Both the position numbers and the translations under genes were made by a program. 64,000 bases of DNA, from NCBI GenBank assembly GCA_027625915.1, contig JANTQA010000060.1:5704001-5768000 (forward strand). Reading direction: 5' to 3'. Positions 24,155 through 35,776 of the stretch are shown here, piece by piece (position 1 is the first letter of the stretch; each line of letters opens with the position of its first letter). This DNA is from Anaeramoeba flamelloides. Lineage: Eukaryota > Metamonada > Anaeramoebidae. The notes beneath the pieces are model-generated. The model was not told the DNA's origin. It made no database searches and worked only from the letters and a program-made list of their open reading frames with translations.

Positions 24155-26632
24155 TGGAAACTTTATATTTTGAAAAGGACATCTTGTAATTTCATCATGT
24201 TGTCATTAATTAAATTAAAATATTTTGAAAACTTTTTATAGCAATTATAAACCAAAATTTTTTATAATGATTGAATTCAAAAATTAATTAATTAATTAAT
24301 AGAAATATTGATTTTATTTTAAAAAAGGTAAACGTCCTATTTTTTTTTAATAGAAAAAAAATAAATAAAAAGTATTTTTAAACTTTAAAGACAAAAAAAA
24401 AATATGGACATATTTTTCGATCGATTAATAATCAAATATTATCAGAGATAAAATCATGGAAATGATAACAGGTTTTAATAACTATTAAATAACTTTTAAT
24501 TGAAAGTAAACCTGAAAAATGTTAAATTCAAACAAAACTTCCTCACTAAAAGAATAATTTTTTGTCTATTTTTGTTACTACAAACATCTATTGTGTGCCG
24601 AAACCCCCATTTAACAAAAATGTGTATTTTTTTTTTGCTTTTTTTTTTTTCATCTCCAGATAAAATATCTAATTTGTTCTAAAAAATAGTATTAAAAGTT
24701 GAACTTAAAAATAAAGGTAAAATCATTGATATTTTGAGGGGGTAATTATTTTTGTTTAATAATTCTTGAAAATTTTACTTAATTTTCGAAAGGTTTTTTT
24801 TTTTTATAGGATTTGTTCATTACAGTGAAAAATAATTATTATCAAATGAAAAAAATAATGTAATTTGGTTAGTAATAATATCAGTTAAAAACTCAGCAAT
24901 ATTTGGTGTAAGATCGTTCTCAAAAAATAATAATGAAAAACCATGGTTTTTTTTAAAAAAAAAAACAAATAAAAAAATACGTTTTCTCATTAGAAGGGTT
25001 AGAATATATAACTGTGAAAACATTTTATGTGTTTCCAAGGTCTCTCTTTGGTGATTTTTAAAATCTCAAAGATTTTTTTTTTCATTTCCCATAGGAATTA
25101 TTTTTTCTGAAAGTTAAGTTAAAAAAAAAAAAATGATATATATATAGGAATATTTATATTGGTTATTTTCAGAAAAAAAGACTTTGTCAGATAATATTAT
25201 ACTAGTTATGAGTATTATTTTTTTTCTCTCTTTCTGTGTGTTTTTTTTTTTTTTTTTGGTGGATAAATTGTTGAATATTTGGTTAAAGTCTCTAAATATT
25301 AAAAATAAATAGAAGACGTATGTGGATAGAAAAATGTGAATTTTATCTATATCTTAATTTGTTAATTATGTTTTTTATTGAAAAAGGTATAATTCAAAAG
25401 GTTTTGTTATTGACTAGTGTTATTTTATTTGAGAGTTCAAAATATATGAAGAAAATTACTTTTTACAAATAATATTATTAAGAAATTGTTAATTATTTTG
25501 GCTAAGAGTAATTACTTTTAATACTTTTATTAGAATTTAAAAATTCTTCTATTTTTAATAATCTAAACAAAAATGAAAAAAAAAAAAAAAAATTTACAAA
25601 TTTTTTCTATTTTTTTTTTATTTTTTTCATTAAAGATCATCCTATTTCAATAAATATAAACTAGAACAAATTAGTACGTTGCTTTGATATCAAATAAAAT
25701 ATTTTTATTTCTGGGTGTAATAAATATCACTCTATCAAGAAAAATACATTAACTGTTTTATCGGCTTGGAGGAAATAGCAATAGTTATTTTTTACTCATT
25801 AATGTTTCACAAATCATTATTCTCATTAAATTTTGAGGGTTCCAAAATAACCTTACCATAAATCGAATCATGATATTAGTACTCTATGAAAAAAGGGCAA
25901 AATATTAAGAAAATTATAGGTGATATTCCCTACTAACAAAATTTGTCATTTATAAGTGTCAAAAAATTATTATCAACTAAGAAAAACCAAAAAGAATATT
26001 TTTTGAAATGAGATCACTTTTTTTTTTCTATTTTTTAGGAAAAAGAAAATATTTAAATTCATTTTTTTCATACAATTTTGTTTTTTTTTTTACCTTTTTA
26101 GTGCCATTTTCATCATTACTGTACTCTAAATTGCATTTGTTGTAATACATATTGATTTAAAGATTTTTTATCATTTTTGAGAATTCTCTATGTCAACCAA
26201 AAAAAAATTATTAATTAAATAAACTAAAATATTTCTATTTTTTAATAAGGTGAGTTATTACTATTACATTTTTAAAAATCATTTAAAAAATTCTTTGAGA
26301 AATAGTGTTTTTGTTATCAGATGATATTTGATTTTTCAAAATAAAATATATTTTAGATATTTGTGAATTTTGTAATTTTATTGCCAAAAATCAAAATCAT
26401 TTTTATTCTGACATAAATGATTTATATTTATATATATATTCTTGTTAATAAGACTGAATGATTTGTTAATTTTTTTTCACAATTTAAAGATTTAATTGAA
26501 ATTTTTTTTTATTTTTTGAAAAATAAAAAAAAGACTATTTTTCAAACTTTAAAAAATAAAAAAAAAATGTATGGATATAAACACTATTTCATAGATATTT
26601 TTTTTTTAATTTTCTATCAATTGTTACCGTTC
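24155..26632. other. AT-rich non-coding stretch
   Basis: No coding exon, RNA gene or element with definable ends is found in about 2.5 kb. Only scattered homopolymers and short (TA)n runs are present. Confidence 0.45.
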
Positions 26633-27055
26633 TGGAAAAAAAGTGAAACAGGAAAAAAAGTGAAACAAGGTTTTTAATTGTGAACCTTACTGAAAATAAA
26701 AAGTAAAATCAATAAAAAGAAGAAACCAATAAACTTCAAATAATAATCCATTATATTATTTTCAATCAACCCAACAAATAAAATTTAAATTTACCTAATT
26801 TATCGAAATTATTTTTGTAGTTTTGGAGATTCTCAAAAATATTTCAATTTTTTGAACAATTTTTTAATAAGTGATCAATCAAAGATAAACTCATACTAAA
26901 AGATAGTATTAAAAAAACTGTTATTGTCGCGAATACTTCATTTTGCCTTTATTTTTTTATTTATTCTTTTTTTCATTGATCTTACTTTGAATTTTCAGTA
27001 AGGTTACCAATTAAAAACTGTGTTTCGCTTTTTTTCCTGTTGAACTTTTTTTCCA
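26633..27055 (+). repeat. Family 2 inverted-repeat element, copy at 26.6 kb
   Basis: The inverted arms match those at 16461-16847. The terminal 'ggaaaaaaagtgaaaca' is duplicated in tandem at the left end, with an echo 'cctgttgaactttttttcca' at the right end. The terminal ~17 bp appear to have been doubled on both sides. No coding content. Confidence 0.75.
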
Positions 27056-27229
27056 CAACGATTAATTTATTTAATCACCTAGAATTTAATTAGTTTTGTT
27101 GGGTGTGATTTGTTTTGAAATATTCATCATTAAAAAGAAATACACCATAATTATTTTGTTTTTATTCAAAATCCAAGATTTCCAACATAAAGGGATCAAA
27201 ATAATGAATGAATATTGGAGAAAATCCAT

Positions 27230-28060
27230 GTTTTAAAGTATAATTCGTACTTTTTTTTAATTCTTATTCCAATCCAATATCCAGTTAAATACCTAATACA
27301 GCCGTTTCAACTCAGGTGTGAATCCGTAACTTCCCATTCAACTTTTGGAAACCGTTGAAAACCATTTGAAATAATTTCAAAAAATTTCAAATTATTTTAA
27401 ATAATTTTAAAAATATTTTAGTTGTTAATTTTTGAATTTGAAGATCTGTCAAAACTCACTTCTTTTGTGCATAAACAGAATTACCAATCCTTGAATCTCA
27501 TGACAAATTACTTTTCAATTTATAATTTTTGAAAAAATTGATTTCTATTTGTAGGTTTCATTTTTTTAATAATTTCAAACAAATGAAGACAGTTTTGATT
27601 GATCTTCAAATTCAAAAATTAAAAACTAAAATATTTTTAAAATTATTTAAAATAATTTGAAATGATTTGAAATTATTTCAAATGGTTTTCAACGGTTTCC
27701 AAAAGTTGAATGAGAAGTTGCCGATTCACACCTGAGTTGAAATGGCTGTATTATACCAAAGTCCAAATCAATTTTGAAAGTAAATCCTTGTATTTTAAGT
27801 AACTATTAAATTAGTAAAATAATTTGTTCAAATTTTTTTGTTATATGCTCTTATTTTGAAAATACAATTTTTTTTTGATTTATAACTAAATTTTCTCAAT
27901 AATTAATTCTATTTTTTGAGAAAAATGTTCAAGTTGATCCTTCATTTTTAGAATTTCTTTGTTAAATAATAGAACTTTAAGAAACCAATACTATATTCAA
28001 TTATTGTTTATTGTCAGTTTCTTTTATCAATCAATGTATAGGTATTCTAAAATAAAAAAA
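27230..28060 (+). repeat. Dispersed repeat shared with 62430-62800, carrying a 460-bp insertion
   Basis: The flanks of the 460-bp element ('agttaaatacc' and 'aagtccaaatcaattttgaaagtaaatccttg', then 'gaacttt..gaaaccaatactat') match 62475-62740, where the sequence is continuous. A fragment of the same repeat recurs at about 29440-29480. Ends are not defined. Confidence 0.55.
27294..27753. mobile_element. 460-bp foldback element with very long inverted repeats and a TACC duplication
   Basis: Starts TAATACAGCCGTTTCAACTC and ends with the near-exact inverse, GGCTGTATTA. The arms run about 150 bp, through 'tcaacttttggaaaccgttgaaaacc'. TACC flanks both sides (27290-27293 and 27754-27757), and the homologous site near 62487 has a single TACC. 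It has no reading frame, so it is a non-autonomous DNA element. The arms are so similar that the insertion looks recent. Confidence 0.85.
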
Positions 28061-28102
28061 ACACACCTTTTATTTTTAAACTAGTATTTAACTATACTAG
28101 AG

Positions 28103-28590
28103 TAGTGAAAAAAATACCGGACATGAAAAAAATCCCTGACAAGATTTTTAATTGTGAATATTAGTAAAATTATTGTGTAATTTCATTTATTTACAATCAA
28201 ATTCCTTATTTTAAGAATCAAACTTTTTCAATTATAACTCCCCCACTTATTAGAATGATGATTGATGAAACCACACTTGTTCAAAACACCATTCAATCAA
28301 TCAAAAAACAAGAAGAAAAATTATCATTTTCCAAACTCTAGTAAACCTCAATAAAACTCGTTTTGTTTTTCAAAAAAAGTTGATCAACATATGGCTATCA
28401 AGCAATTACTCGAGTATTCTAGAGATACCTTACTTTGGTGGACTTTAGGTAGGTTTATTACTAATCTCATAAAAAAATTGGTTATTTATAATAAGGATTT
28501 CATTGAAATTAGACAATAATTTTACTAATACCCATAATTAAAAATCTTGTCCGAGATGTTTTTCATGTCCGGTATTTTTTTCCCTACTAT
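28103..28590 (+). repeat. Family 3 inverted-repeat element, copy 2
   Basis: The inverted ends 'tagtgaaaaaaataccggacatgaaaaa' and 'tttcatgtccggtatttttttcccta' are about 80 bp long. The internal sequence matches the reversed copy at 5814-6308. It is bounded by TA-rich flanks. No reading frame. Confidence 0.75.
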
Positions 28591-29845
28591 ACATGCATTA
28601 TTTTAACAACAGCCAAACAAAAAATAGTGTTTAAAGTTTCCAAGTATTAACTAAATTACCAATAAAAATAATCAGTTGCTTTGTTTCATACTGGTATTTT
28701 AATTCTAAATGGGAAACAATTTTCACTTTCAATCCCATATTTTTCTTTAATAAAAAGAGTTACAAACAAGTAGTGGAGTCTGTGATCTCTAACTCAAAAA
28801 GAAAATTGAAAATGAAATGAAAATTTGTAGCATTTATTATTCAAATACCAGTATTGGATTAGTCACAAGTGAATTTTGGATTTCAAAAAAGAGACTCAAA
28901 TTAATAAATTGTTGGGCTGTAGGTTGGTTGATCCATTTCATATTCCAAAACAGCTAATTCCAAAAAAAAAATTGTTTTAAAAGATGTTTGACAAGATTTC
29001 ATTTTATTATTAAAAAATATGACTCACTTAAATGGATTATTTACCGAAGAAAACAATTTGTTACAAATTGAAGGCATTTAACCCTTTGGGGATTTAAAAT
29101 AAGAAAAATTTGAATTTTTTATGGAAAAAATTGTTTTTTTGAACAAGGAAATTCTTTTTCTAACTTATTTTTATCATTTGTAACTTTTTTAACTCGAATT
29201 TTTTTCATTTGTTTTTTTTATCCAAAGAGATTCTTCTTTTTATTTTATTTTTGTAAATTGAATTTTTCTGCCAAACAAAAGAAGTGTGTTTTTTTCAATA
29301 TTCTTTTTGGCTGTAAAACTGCCACTTGGATGTGGTGTAAATCTACCAAAAGAAACTCGAGCCCTCAGACTATAAATTTGCAAAAAATTGACTGAATTTT
29401 GTGAGAAATGTTTTCCAATTACAATTTTCATTTTTGTGGATTTGAACTTTAAGAAACCAACACTATTCACTTATTGTTTCTTGTAGATTCTTTGATGGTT
29501 AAATGTGTGGATCTTCTCAAAAAAGATAAAGACTATTTATTTGAAATACAGATTAAACAGTTTGGAAACAGGTTATTTTGAAGTCAACATAAACCCAAGT
29601 CAATTTCTACAAATTTACCCTTACCCAAATCAATTCCAATTTATCGTTTTTGGAATATCTTAGAATTTGAAGATTTCCAAAAGTAGAAAATACTAAAAAT
29701 TACAAAAATATTGTGACAAAAAACAACCAAACTTGTACAACCTAAACCAAAACTGTTTAAGGAAATATTTTACTTTTCATTTTTTATAATTTATTATTTT
29801 TGTTAATTTCTTTTTTTTAAAAAAAAAAAAAAACGCAAGCTTGCA
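28591..29845. other. Non-coding stretch with one less AT-rich island
   Basis: Mostly AT-rich. Between about 29265 and 29400 the base composition is more balanced and a minus-strand frame of 76 codons is open (29240-29470). It resembles no family I know and its right part overlaps a dispersed repeat. I do not call it a gene. Confidence 0.35.
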
Positions 29846-29946
29846 ATGACAGAAGAAGAATTGAAAATGTATGAAAAAAAAATTAAAAAGGTTCAAGGAC
29901 AACTAAATGAAAATAAAGAAAACGTTGGTGAAGATGCTTCACAAAG
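29846..29946 (+). CDS. First exon of a small unidentified gene (partial)
   Basis: ATG in the context CTTGCAATGA opens a charged, helical 33-codon exon (MTEEELKMYEKKIKK..., ending GEDASQ) that stops being coding exactly at a donor, AAAG|GTACTT. The next exon is uncertain. A good acceptor (TTTCTTTTCAG) at 32043 would add SELVITQR and a stop, giving 41 aa in all. Another at about 35030 would add SLLMERD and a stop. Either gives a very short, coiled-coil-like protein. No family is recognised; the exon could also belong to a longer gene with missed exons. Confidence 0.45.
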
Positions 29947-31282
29947 GTACTTTTTTCCTTTTTTTAAAAAAGTTTTTTATTTATTAATTATTCTTCTGTA
30001 AAAAAACTTCTTTTTTCAAATTTTTTTTCTTAAAAATCCTTAATCCAATTTGGGAATTTTTAATTCCAAAAGCATAATTGACTACACGAATTCTGTTGAA
30101 GATCCGCTTTCTCCAAATTTTGATCAAGACAAAAATCCATGGACAAAACAACCCAAGAGTAGAGGTAGTAAATGTGAGATCCTTTAAGAAAAAGAGCCAC
30201 AGACCCAAGAATATTTTGTTTCTTGTTGACTCTTTTGTCAATTTTTGTTCTACCCTTTGTTTTAATATTTTTTTTAATTTTTTTAACATTTAAAAATTTC
30301 TTTTTTTTTGGTTTTTATATTAATTAACCAAAAAAAGTGTTTAAAAAAAACCATGTTTTTATTGGTTCAACTTCTCCAGAAATAAAAAAAAAAAAAAAAC
30401 AAAAAAAAAACAAACAACTTTCCACTTTTTTTCGAATCTTTGGGATTGTTCTTTTATTTTTTGAAAAAGTAACAATTTTTTTCTTATTACTTCCTTCTTT
30501 GTTATAATTCATTTAAAAGGTGTCTACTCTCTCTTTTACAACCATATTATAACAGAGTTGAACACTTAATTCTCTTTTTTCTAAAAAAAAAAAGTAAATA
30601 ATTCTATTTTTTCATTAAACTCTATTTCCTTTAGGATTCGTTTCATCAAGAAACCATATTTTTAATTTACCAAATACCTTTAATTTTAATAAATCTATTG
30701 TTAGGAATTTTTTTGCTAAGCTTTTAATATAAATGATACTTTCTTACTTGATCAAATGATAGAAAATATTTATGTAATTTAAAAAACACTCACATACCAC
30801 TTGTATATTTTTTCTTAGTGGTTTAAGAATAACTCAAATGTGCACATTACAAAATCCGAAAAACTTTTCCAATTCATAACCAAATTCATCTTTTATTAAA
30901 TTTGTTAAACTGAATTAACCTTATCTCTTGAATCAAATTAAAATCAATTAAATAGCTTTAATAACAAGCTTTCAAAAAAAAAATATTAAATTAATTTAAT
31001 TCGAAAGTAACTGAAATTCATTTAAGGGGCTTGTGAACTAAAAAAAATCTTCAAGTAAATTTAATAGCAAATTCAAAAAAATTTGATCATCTCTTGAAAT
31101 TGTAAAAACAAAGTAAAAATCTGATTAATACCAAACTCACTTTTAATATTATTTTCAGAAACGGAAGAATTGATTTTAAAAGTTTGATCGATATTTTTCG
31201 TAGTTTTTGAAAAGTTCAATAATTCAACATATTTCCGAATGATTTCAAAAAAAATTATTTTGATTGAAAGAAGAAAGAAATC
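29947..31282. other. AT-rich stretch, probably intronic
   Basis: It follows the donor at 29947. No second exon is recognisable in this stretch, only T and A runs. Confidence 0.35.
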
Positions 31283-31705
31283 TTTTTCACATGTGCAAAA
31301 AGTGATGTCTCAATATTTTAAATTGTTTTACTAAATTTGTCATTTTTCAAAAAACTATAAAACTTTTCCCATGCACCCCTACGGGTGAGGTTTCTTGTTA
31401 ACAAATCTGAGGTTTCTAATAGCAAAAAAAAACAATTTAATGAAAGAATACAAATGTTTGGTGTTGTTTTTGTGTTTTGATTTCTGAAAATTATTTTTGA
31501 TTTTTGAATTTCTATTTATTCCCCAAACATTTTTATTCTATTGTTGAATCGAATTTTTTGGTCTTAAAATCCCCAAGTCCACTAACAAAAATCCTTTTCC
31601 GCAGGGGAGTATAGGAAAAGTTTTATAGTTTTTTGAAAAATGATAAATTTAGTTAAAAAACTTAAAATCTTAAGATATCAATTTTTGTACATGTGTTGTC
31701 AGCCA
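31283..31705. repeat. Foldback element with about 100-bp inverted arms
   Basis: The left arm (about 31283-31385, 'acatgtgcaaaaa...tactaaatttgtcatttttcaaaaaactataaaacttttcc') is mirrored by the right arm (about 31605-31705, 'ggaaaagttttatagttttttgaaaaatgataaatttagt...tttttgtacatgtg'). The centre of about 210 bp is non-coding. Target duplications were not found. Confidence 0.7.
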
Positions 31706-33160
31706 AGGAATTGGAAAAAAATACAAATTTAAAAACCAAATCACCAAGTTTTCTAAAATAACACTGAATAAAAAATCCACTTAATTTCAAAAAAATTACA
31801 ACAATTATTTGAAACTAAAAAAAAAATATAATTTGTTTATTCAAAGAACAGTTAGAATCATTTTTGTTATTTTTATTTAACAAAAAAATCAGAGAAAAAC
31901 AATCAAACTCATTAAATAAAAATTCTTACTATAATACTTTTTTTCAAATTTCATCGATAGGAAAATTCCAGTTGTTATGAAAATGAATACTTTTTAATTT
32001 GATTATTTTTAATCAATAATAACCCAATCTTATTTCTTTTCAGCGAATTGGTGATAACCCAAAGATAAAAAGTCCCAATAGTTTTTAATATTCTTTCTCA
32101 TTATTTTATGATGATTTTGTAACAAATAATATGAATTTAAATTCATAATTCGATTAATAAAAAATTAATTAATATTATCAACTAATTAAATTTAAAACTA
32201 ATCTTTCTTGTTTATACTCTTGATATTTTAAAAAGAATATTGTTTAATCTTTTTAATTTCAAGAAATTTAACCAATATTTGTGAATAAAATAAAGTATCA
32301 ATTTTTTCTGATCTCGAAGTATTCAATATTTGATTTATTTTTATTTACTTTTAAACTTAGATTAAAGGTTCAAGGTTTATTGTTCGTATAAACCCTCAGA
32401 AATTACTAAAAGTTAGATTTCTTCAAAATAATCATAATGTTTTGCTGATTTTTTCTTTTTCTAATTTGAATTCAAAAATCCAACAAAATGGATCTGATCT
32501 TTTTCCCTGAAAATTTTATTTCTAAAAAATGAACAATTTTCAAAATGAAAAATCATTTCTCTAAGATTGATAAGGGGGTTTACTAATCGATTTTTATTAG
32601 ACCTTGGTGGAAATAAGTACTCTTTTACCTTTGGAGAAAACGGTAAATAAGAGTTCTCTAGACTCTTAAATGTAGCCATTTTTCAAATGTAGAAAATAAA
32701 GTTTTTTTAACAAATATTCTTATAAAACAGTTTCTTGTACAACAATAAAACTATTTTTTGAACAGTTTTCAACACCACTTTACCATTTTCTCTGATAATT
32801 AACAACATAAAAAAAGAGTTATTTTCAAAATGAAAAAAAAATTAGAATACAATTACAGATAAAAAAAAATTTAAAATAAGATTTTTGATTTAAATGAGAA
32901 AAAAGATTAATTTTTATCTTCAAAGTAGTTTCGAAAAGTGAAAATTAAATTGTTTTTTTTTTTTTTTTATTTATTTAGAAAAAGGAGTAATTCATACTAA
33001 TCAGATCAAAAAAAAAAAAAAAAAAATAATGAGAAGAAGAAATTTAATTAAAATATCAATAAAAAATAAGAATATCATTTACATGAACAAATTAAAAACT
33101 ATCCACCGTCGTTAGAGTTTTTTAACATGATAAATAAAAAGAAAATTTCAAAAATTTTCT
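31706..33160. other. AT-rich stretch, no gene seen
   Basis: It contains the candidate acceptor at 32043 described for the small gene at 29846. Otherwise there is no recognised exon, RNA gene or element end. The 72-codon minus frame at 32461-32679 is not convincing. Confidence 0.35.
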
Positions 33161-33620
33161 GTTGATTTCTTAAATTAAATAAAAATTTTGTTAGGGTTTC
33201 CAGAATTCAAAAGAATATCATAAAATCTATGATTTTAATCAATTTTTTTAAATCGTGGAAAACTTAACAGAAGTGTCCTTAGAGTACCTTAGAGTACCTT
33301 AGAGTATCTTAGAGTACCTAACTTTTCCAGGATTCAAAAGAAGCGAGAAAAATATTTGATTTTACTCAATTATATTAAATTCTGGAAAATATAGGTATTC
33401 TACGGAACTTGACATCACTCTATGATGTGCAACCATAATTCATAGCAGGAGAAAAAAAGAAAGAAAGATAATTGATTTAAGATAAAAATTACACAATCTG
33501 TGATTAATAATTGATATTTCCCTGTAATTAGTTTTTTTTTTTTAATTCAAAAGAATTGTGTAAAATTTATCGTTTTGCACAATTCTTTAATTTTTTTTAA
33601 AAAAACCTAGAAACTAGTCC
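33160..33620. repeat. Hairpin-chain repeat, locus 1, with a 10-bp tandem repeat
   Basis: It carries the hairpin 'ttttccaggattcaaaagaa...gattttactcaatt...ttctggaaaa' (about 33325-33393) and half-matches of the second hairpin type seen at 36.8, 46.9 and 56.5 kb. At 33277-33316 the decamer CCTTAGAGTA is repeated four times in tandem, with one substitution in the last unit. Confidence 0.6.
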
Positions 33621-33648
33621 TCAGAGGGGGGGCACTAGGTACCTGAAT

Positions 33649-33680
33649 TTAAATATATATATATATATATATATATATTA
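33649..33680. repeat. (TA)n microsatellite
   Basis: An alternating TA run of roughly 14-15 units just right of hairpin-chain locus 1. Confidence 0.85.
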
Positions 33681-35128
33681 AATATTTTTGTTTTCAATCT
33701 TTTACTATTACTTTTTCTTGATTACCTTAAGTTTTCTAACTATTATTGCTTTGCTCAAAAATTACTTCTGGTAATATAAATTTTATAATTTTGATCAGTC
33801 ATATTAAAGATTTTCTATGCGTTTTTTCTCAGTATAACCTTTTCTCTTAGTTTCTTTATTTAAAATTTGTTAATTTTTTTTTTCTATTTGATTCTAATAA
33901 ATATATATCTTTCACAGAGCCAAATATTTTTTTTTTTATATTTTCTTTATAATGAGTATAATAATCAGATTTTTCATAGTTTTCTTTTTATATATATATG
34001 TGTTATATTCAGATTTATTTTTTCAGACATATGAGCTATCTATTTTGTCCATTTATAAAAGTTATAAATTTGAGGAATGTAGTATTTGATTTAAATTTTT
34101 GATAATTTTTTATTTTCAAGTTAAAATTTTAATTTTGGATATTTTTATAGTATTCTTACATTTTCCAACTTATCATAATTTTGTTTCAGAGAATATTATT
34201 AACTGAAAAATCACCATTTTGAAAAAAAAAAAAAAAAGTTTAATTGAAATAGTTATACACACTAACTTTAAAGAGTGTTATGGTTTACTGATACAATTTT
34301 TTTTTATTCATATATCACAAATCAAAAAATTTTATCCACTTTGGTATTTATCCTTAAATAAAAAAACCAAAACTTAATGACTGAAAAATTAAAAAAAAAC
34401 AGTTAATTATTTAATTTCTCTTGATTTCTTATTCAATCTAATAAATACAAAAAAATCTTTTACTGTTATTGAGATAGTTTGTGAAAATCTGTAAAATAGA
34501 TTTTTTAAAGTTAGAAGTTACTTTTGTCTTAAGGGGATAATTTCTATTGAATTTTTTTACCTAAATTTAATAGAGATTGAGAAAATTGTTTGTCAATTAC
34601 TTAGATTTGAAAAACTATTTATTTTTAATATTAAACATATTTCAAAATAACGAATCCTTATTTAGAAATAGGCCAAAAAAAAAAAAAAATAATCGAGACT
34701 AGTACCTTAATTGCACCAACAAAACTAATATTTAAAATTTCCAAATTTCCCAACATTTTAGACGATTATCTTTTTTTCAATTCTAAAATATTCTTCCAGT
34801 TAAGATTCTTAGTTAATCCTAATATTGAGCACAATATCTATAAGGGGCCAAACAAATAAATAAAGGTGCATATTTAAATTAATTCGTAAGATCTTCTCTA
34901 TTTATAAAAAGAAAAATAATAAAAATAAAAATGAATGTTTTTCCTATTTACTTTCAAAAATATAGATAAAAAAAAACAAAAGGAAAAATTTAGATAGTTT
35001 GACAGCTAAAGTGTTTTTTTTTTTTTCAGCTTATTAATGGAAAGAGATTGACTTTAAAAAAAAATGATAAACAATATTAAACAAACAAAAGAATTAGGCT
35101 TTTAAATTACAAATAATCCATCAAATAA
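33681..35128. other. AT-rich stretch downstream of the membrane-protein gene
   Basis: The 3' flank of the minus-strand gene at 35129. T-rich tract and acceptor-like CAG at about 35030. No coding exon is established. Confidence 0.4.
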
Positions 35129-35776
35129 TCATTGAGATTTTATTATTCGAGGTAATATTCTTTTGAGTAATTGGTACACAACCAAAAATTGAAGAATCCA
35201 AACAAATGATCTACAAACTGAAAAAAAAGAATTTGAATTTAAAATCTGAATAGGCACTAAAAGAGGCGCAATAATTACATAAACAAGAAGTAAGTTCGGA
35301 TTTTTTTTAACCATACCATAAATCGCTACTAATTGTAGTGGAAGAATAATTACAGAGGTGACAATATCCAAGATCTTTTTCGGAATTAAAAACAGGATAT
35401 ACAGCAATACCAACAGATCTAAAATTGTCAAAAGAATAATTATTAAGCAAAGCAGTTTATGGATGTATTTTTCTTCTTTTGCTTGTGGCATGTTTGTATC
35501 CAAAAGTCTGTCATGTGTTGTTGAAGATTCTGTCAGTACCATAAATTTACCAGGTTTTTTTTCACGTGTTGGTTGTTTTGATAAGAATTGCGTTTTCAGC
35601 CAAAGTGGAATCAGCCCCAATTGGAATTGCTGATCACTCTTCTTTTTGATTTGAATCGGAAGGTCTTTTGTTTTTGATAGAGTATAGGAATGGTATTTTA
35701 ATTTAAATTCAGTAAATAATTCCGGTTCTTCCGCAACATGATCATCGAGAATCACATTGACTTCTTCTTCTTCCAT
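35129..35776 (-). CDS. Putative four-helix membrane protein, single exon
   Basis: A 215-aa frame from the ATG at 35776 to a TGA. The acidic N-terminus (MEEEEVNVILDDH) and a basic, hydrophilic region to about residue 105 are followed by four hydrophobic segments at about 108-131, 136-155, 161-180 and 186-203, with short charged loops (PKK, KKNPN). It ends in a basic tail, LLKRILPRIIKSQ. There is no signal peptide, so the N-terminal hundred residues are probably cytosolic. Balanced codon content and the strict end of similarity to AT noise at both ends support a real gene. I do not recognise the family; small tetraspan endomembrane proteins have this layout, but that is only shape. It stands alone, with no close neighbour on either side. 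Confidence 0.75.
   Translation of the reverse strand: MEEEEVNVILDDHVAEEPELFTEFKLKYHSYTLSKTKDLPIQIKKKSDQQFQLGLIPLWLKTQFLSKQPTREKKPGKFMVLTESSTTHDRLLDTNMPQAKEEKYIHKLLCLIIILLTILDLLVLLYILFLIPKKILDIVTSVIILPLQLVAIYGMVKKNPNLLLVYVIIAPLLVPIQILNSNSFFSVCRSFVWILQFLVVYQLLKRILPRIIKSQ

Noticed and set aside
29240-29470. 76-codon minus-strand frame in a less AT-rich island
   Set aside because: No recognised motif, and its upstream end overlaps a dispersed repeat also present at 27.98 and 62.7 kb.
32461-32679. 72-codon minus-strand frame
   Set aside because: Composition is that expected of AT-rich DNA and there is no splice or homology support.
33277-33316. CRISPR-like array
   Set aside because: The units are directly adjacent 10-mers with no spacers, in a eukaryotic context.
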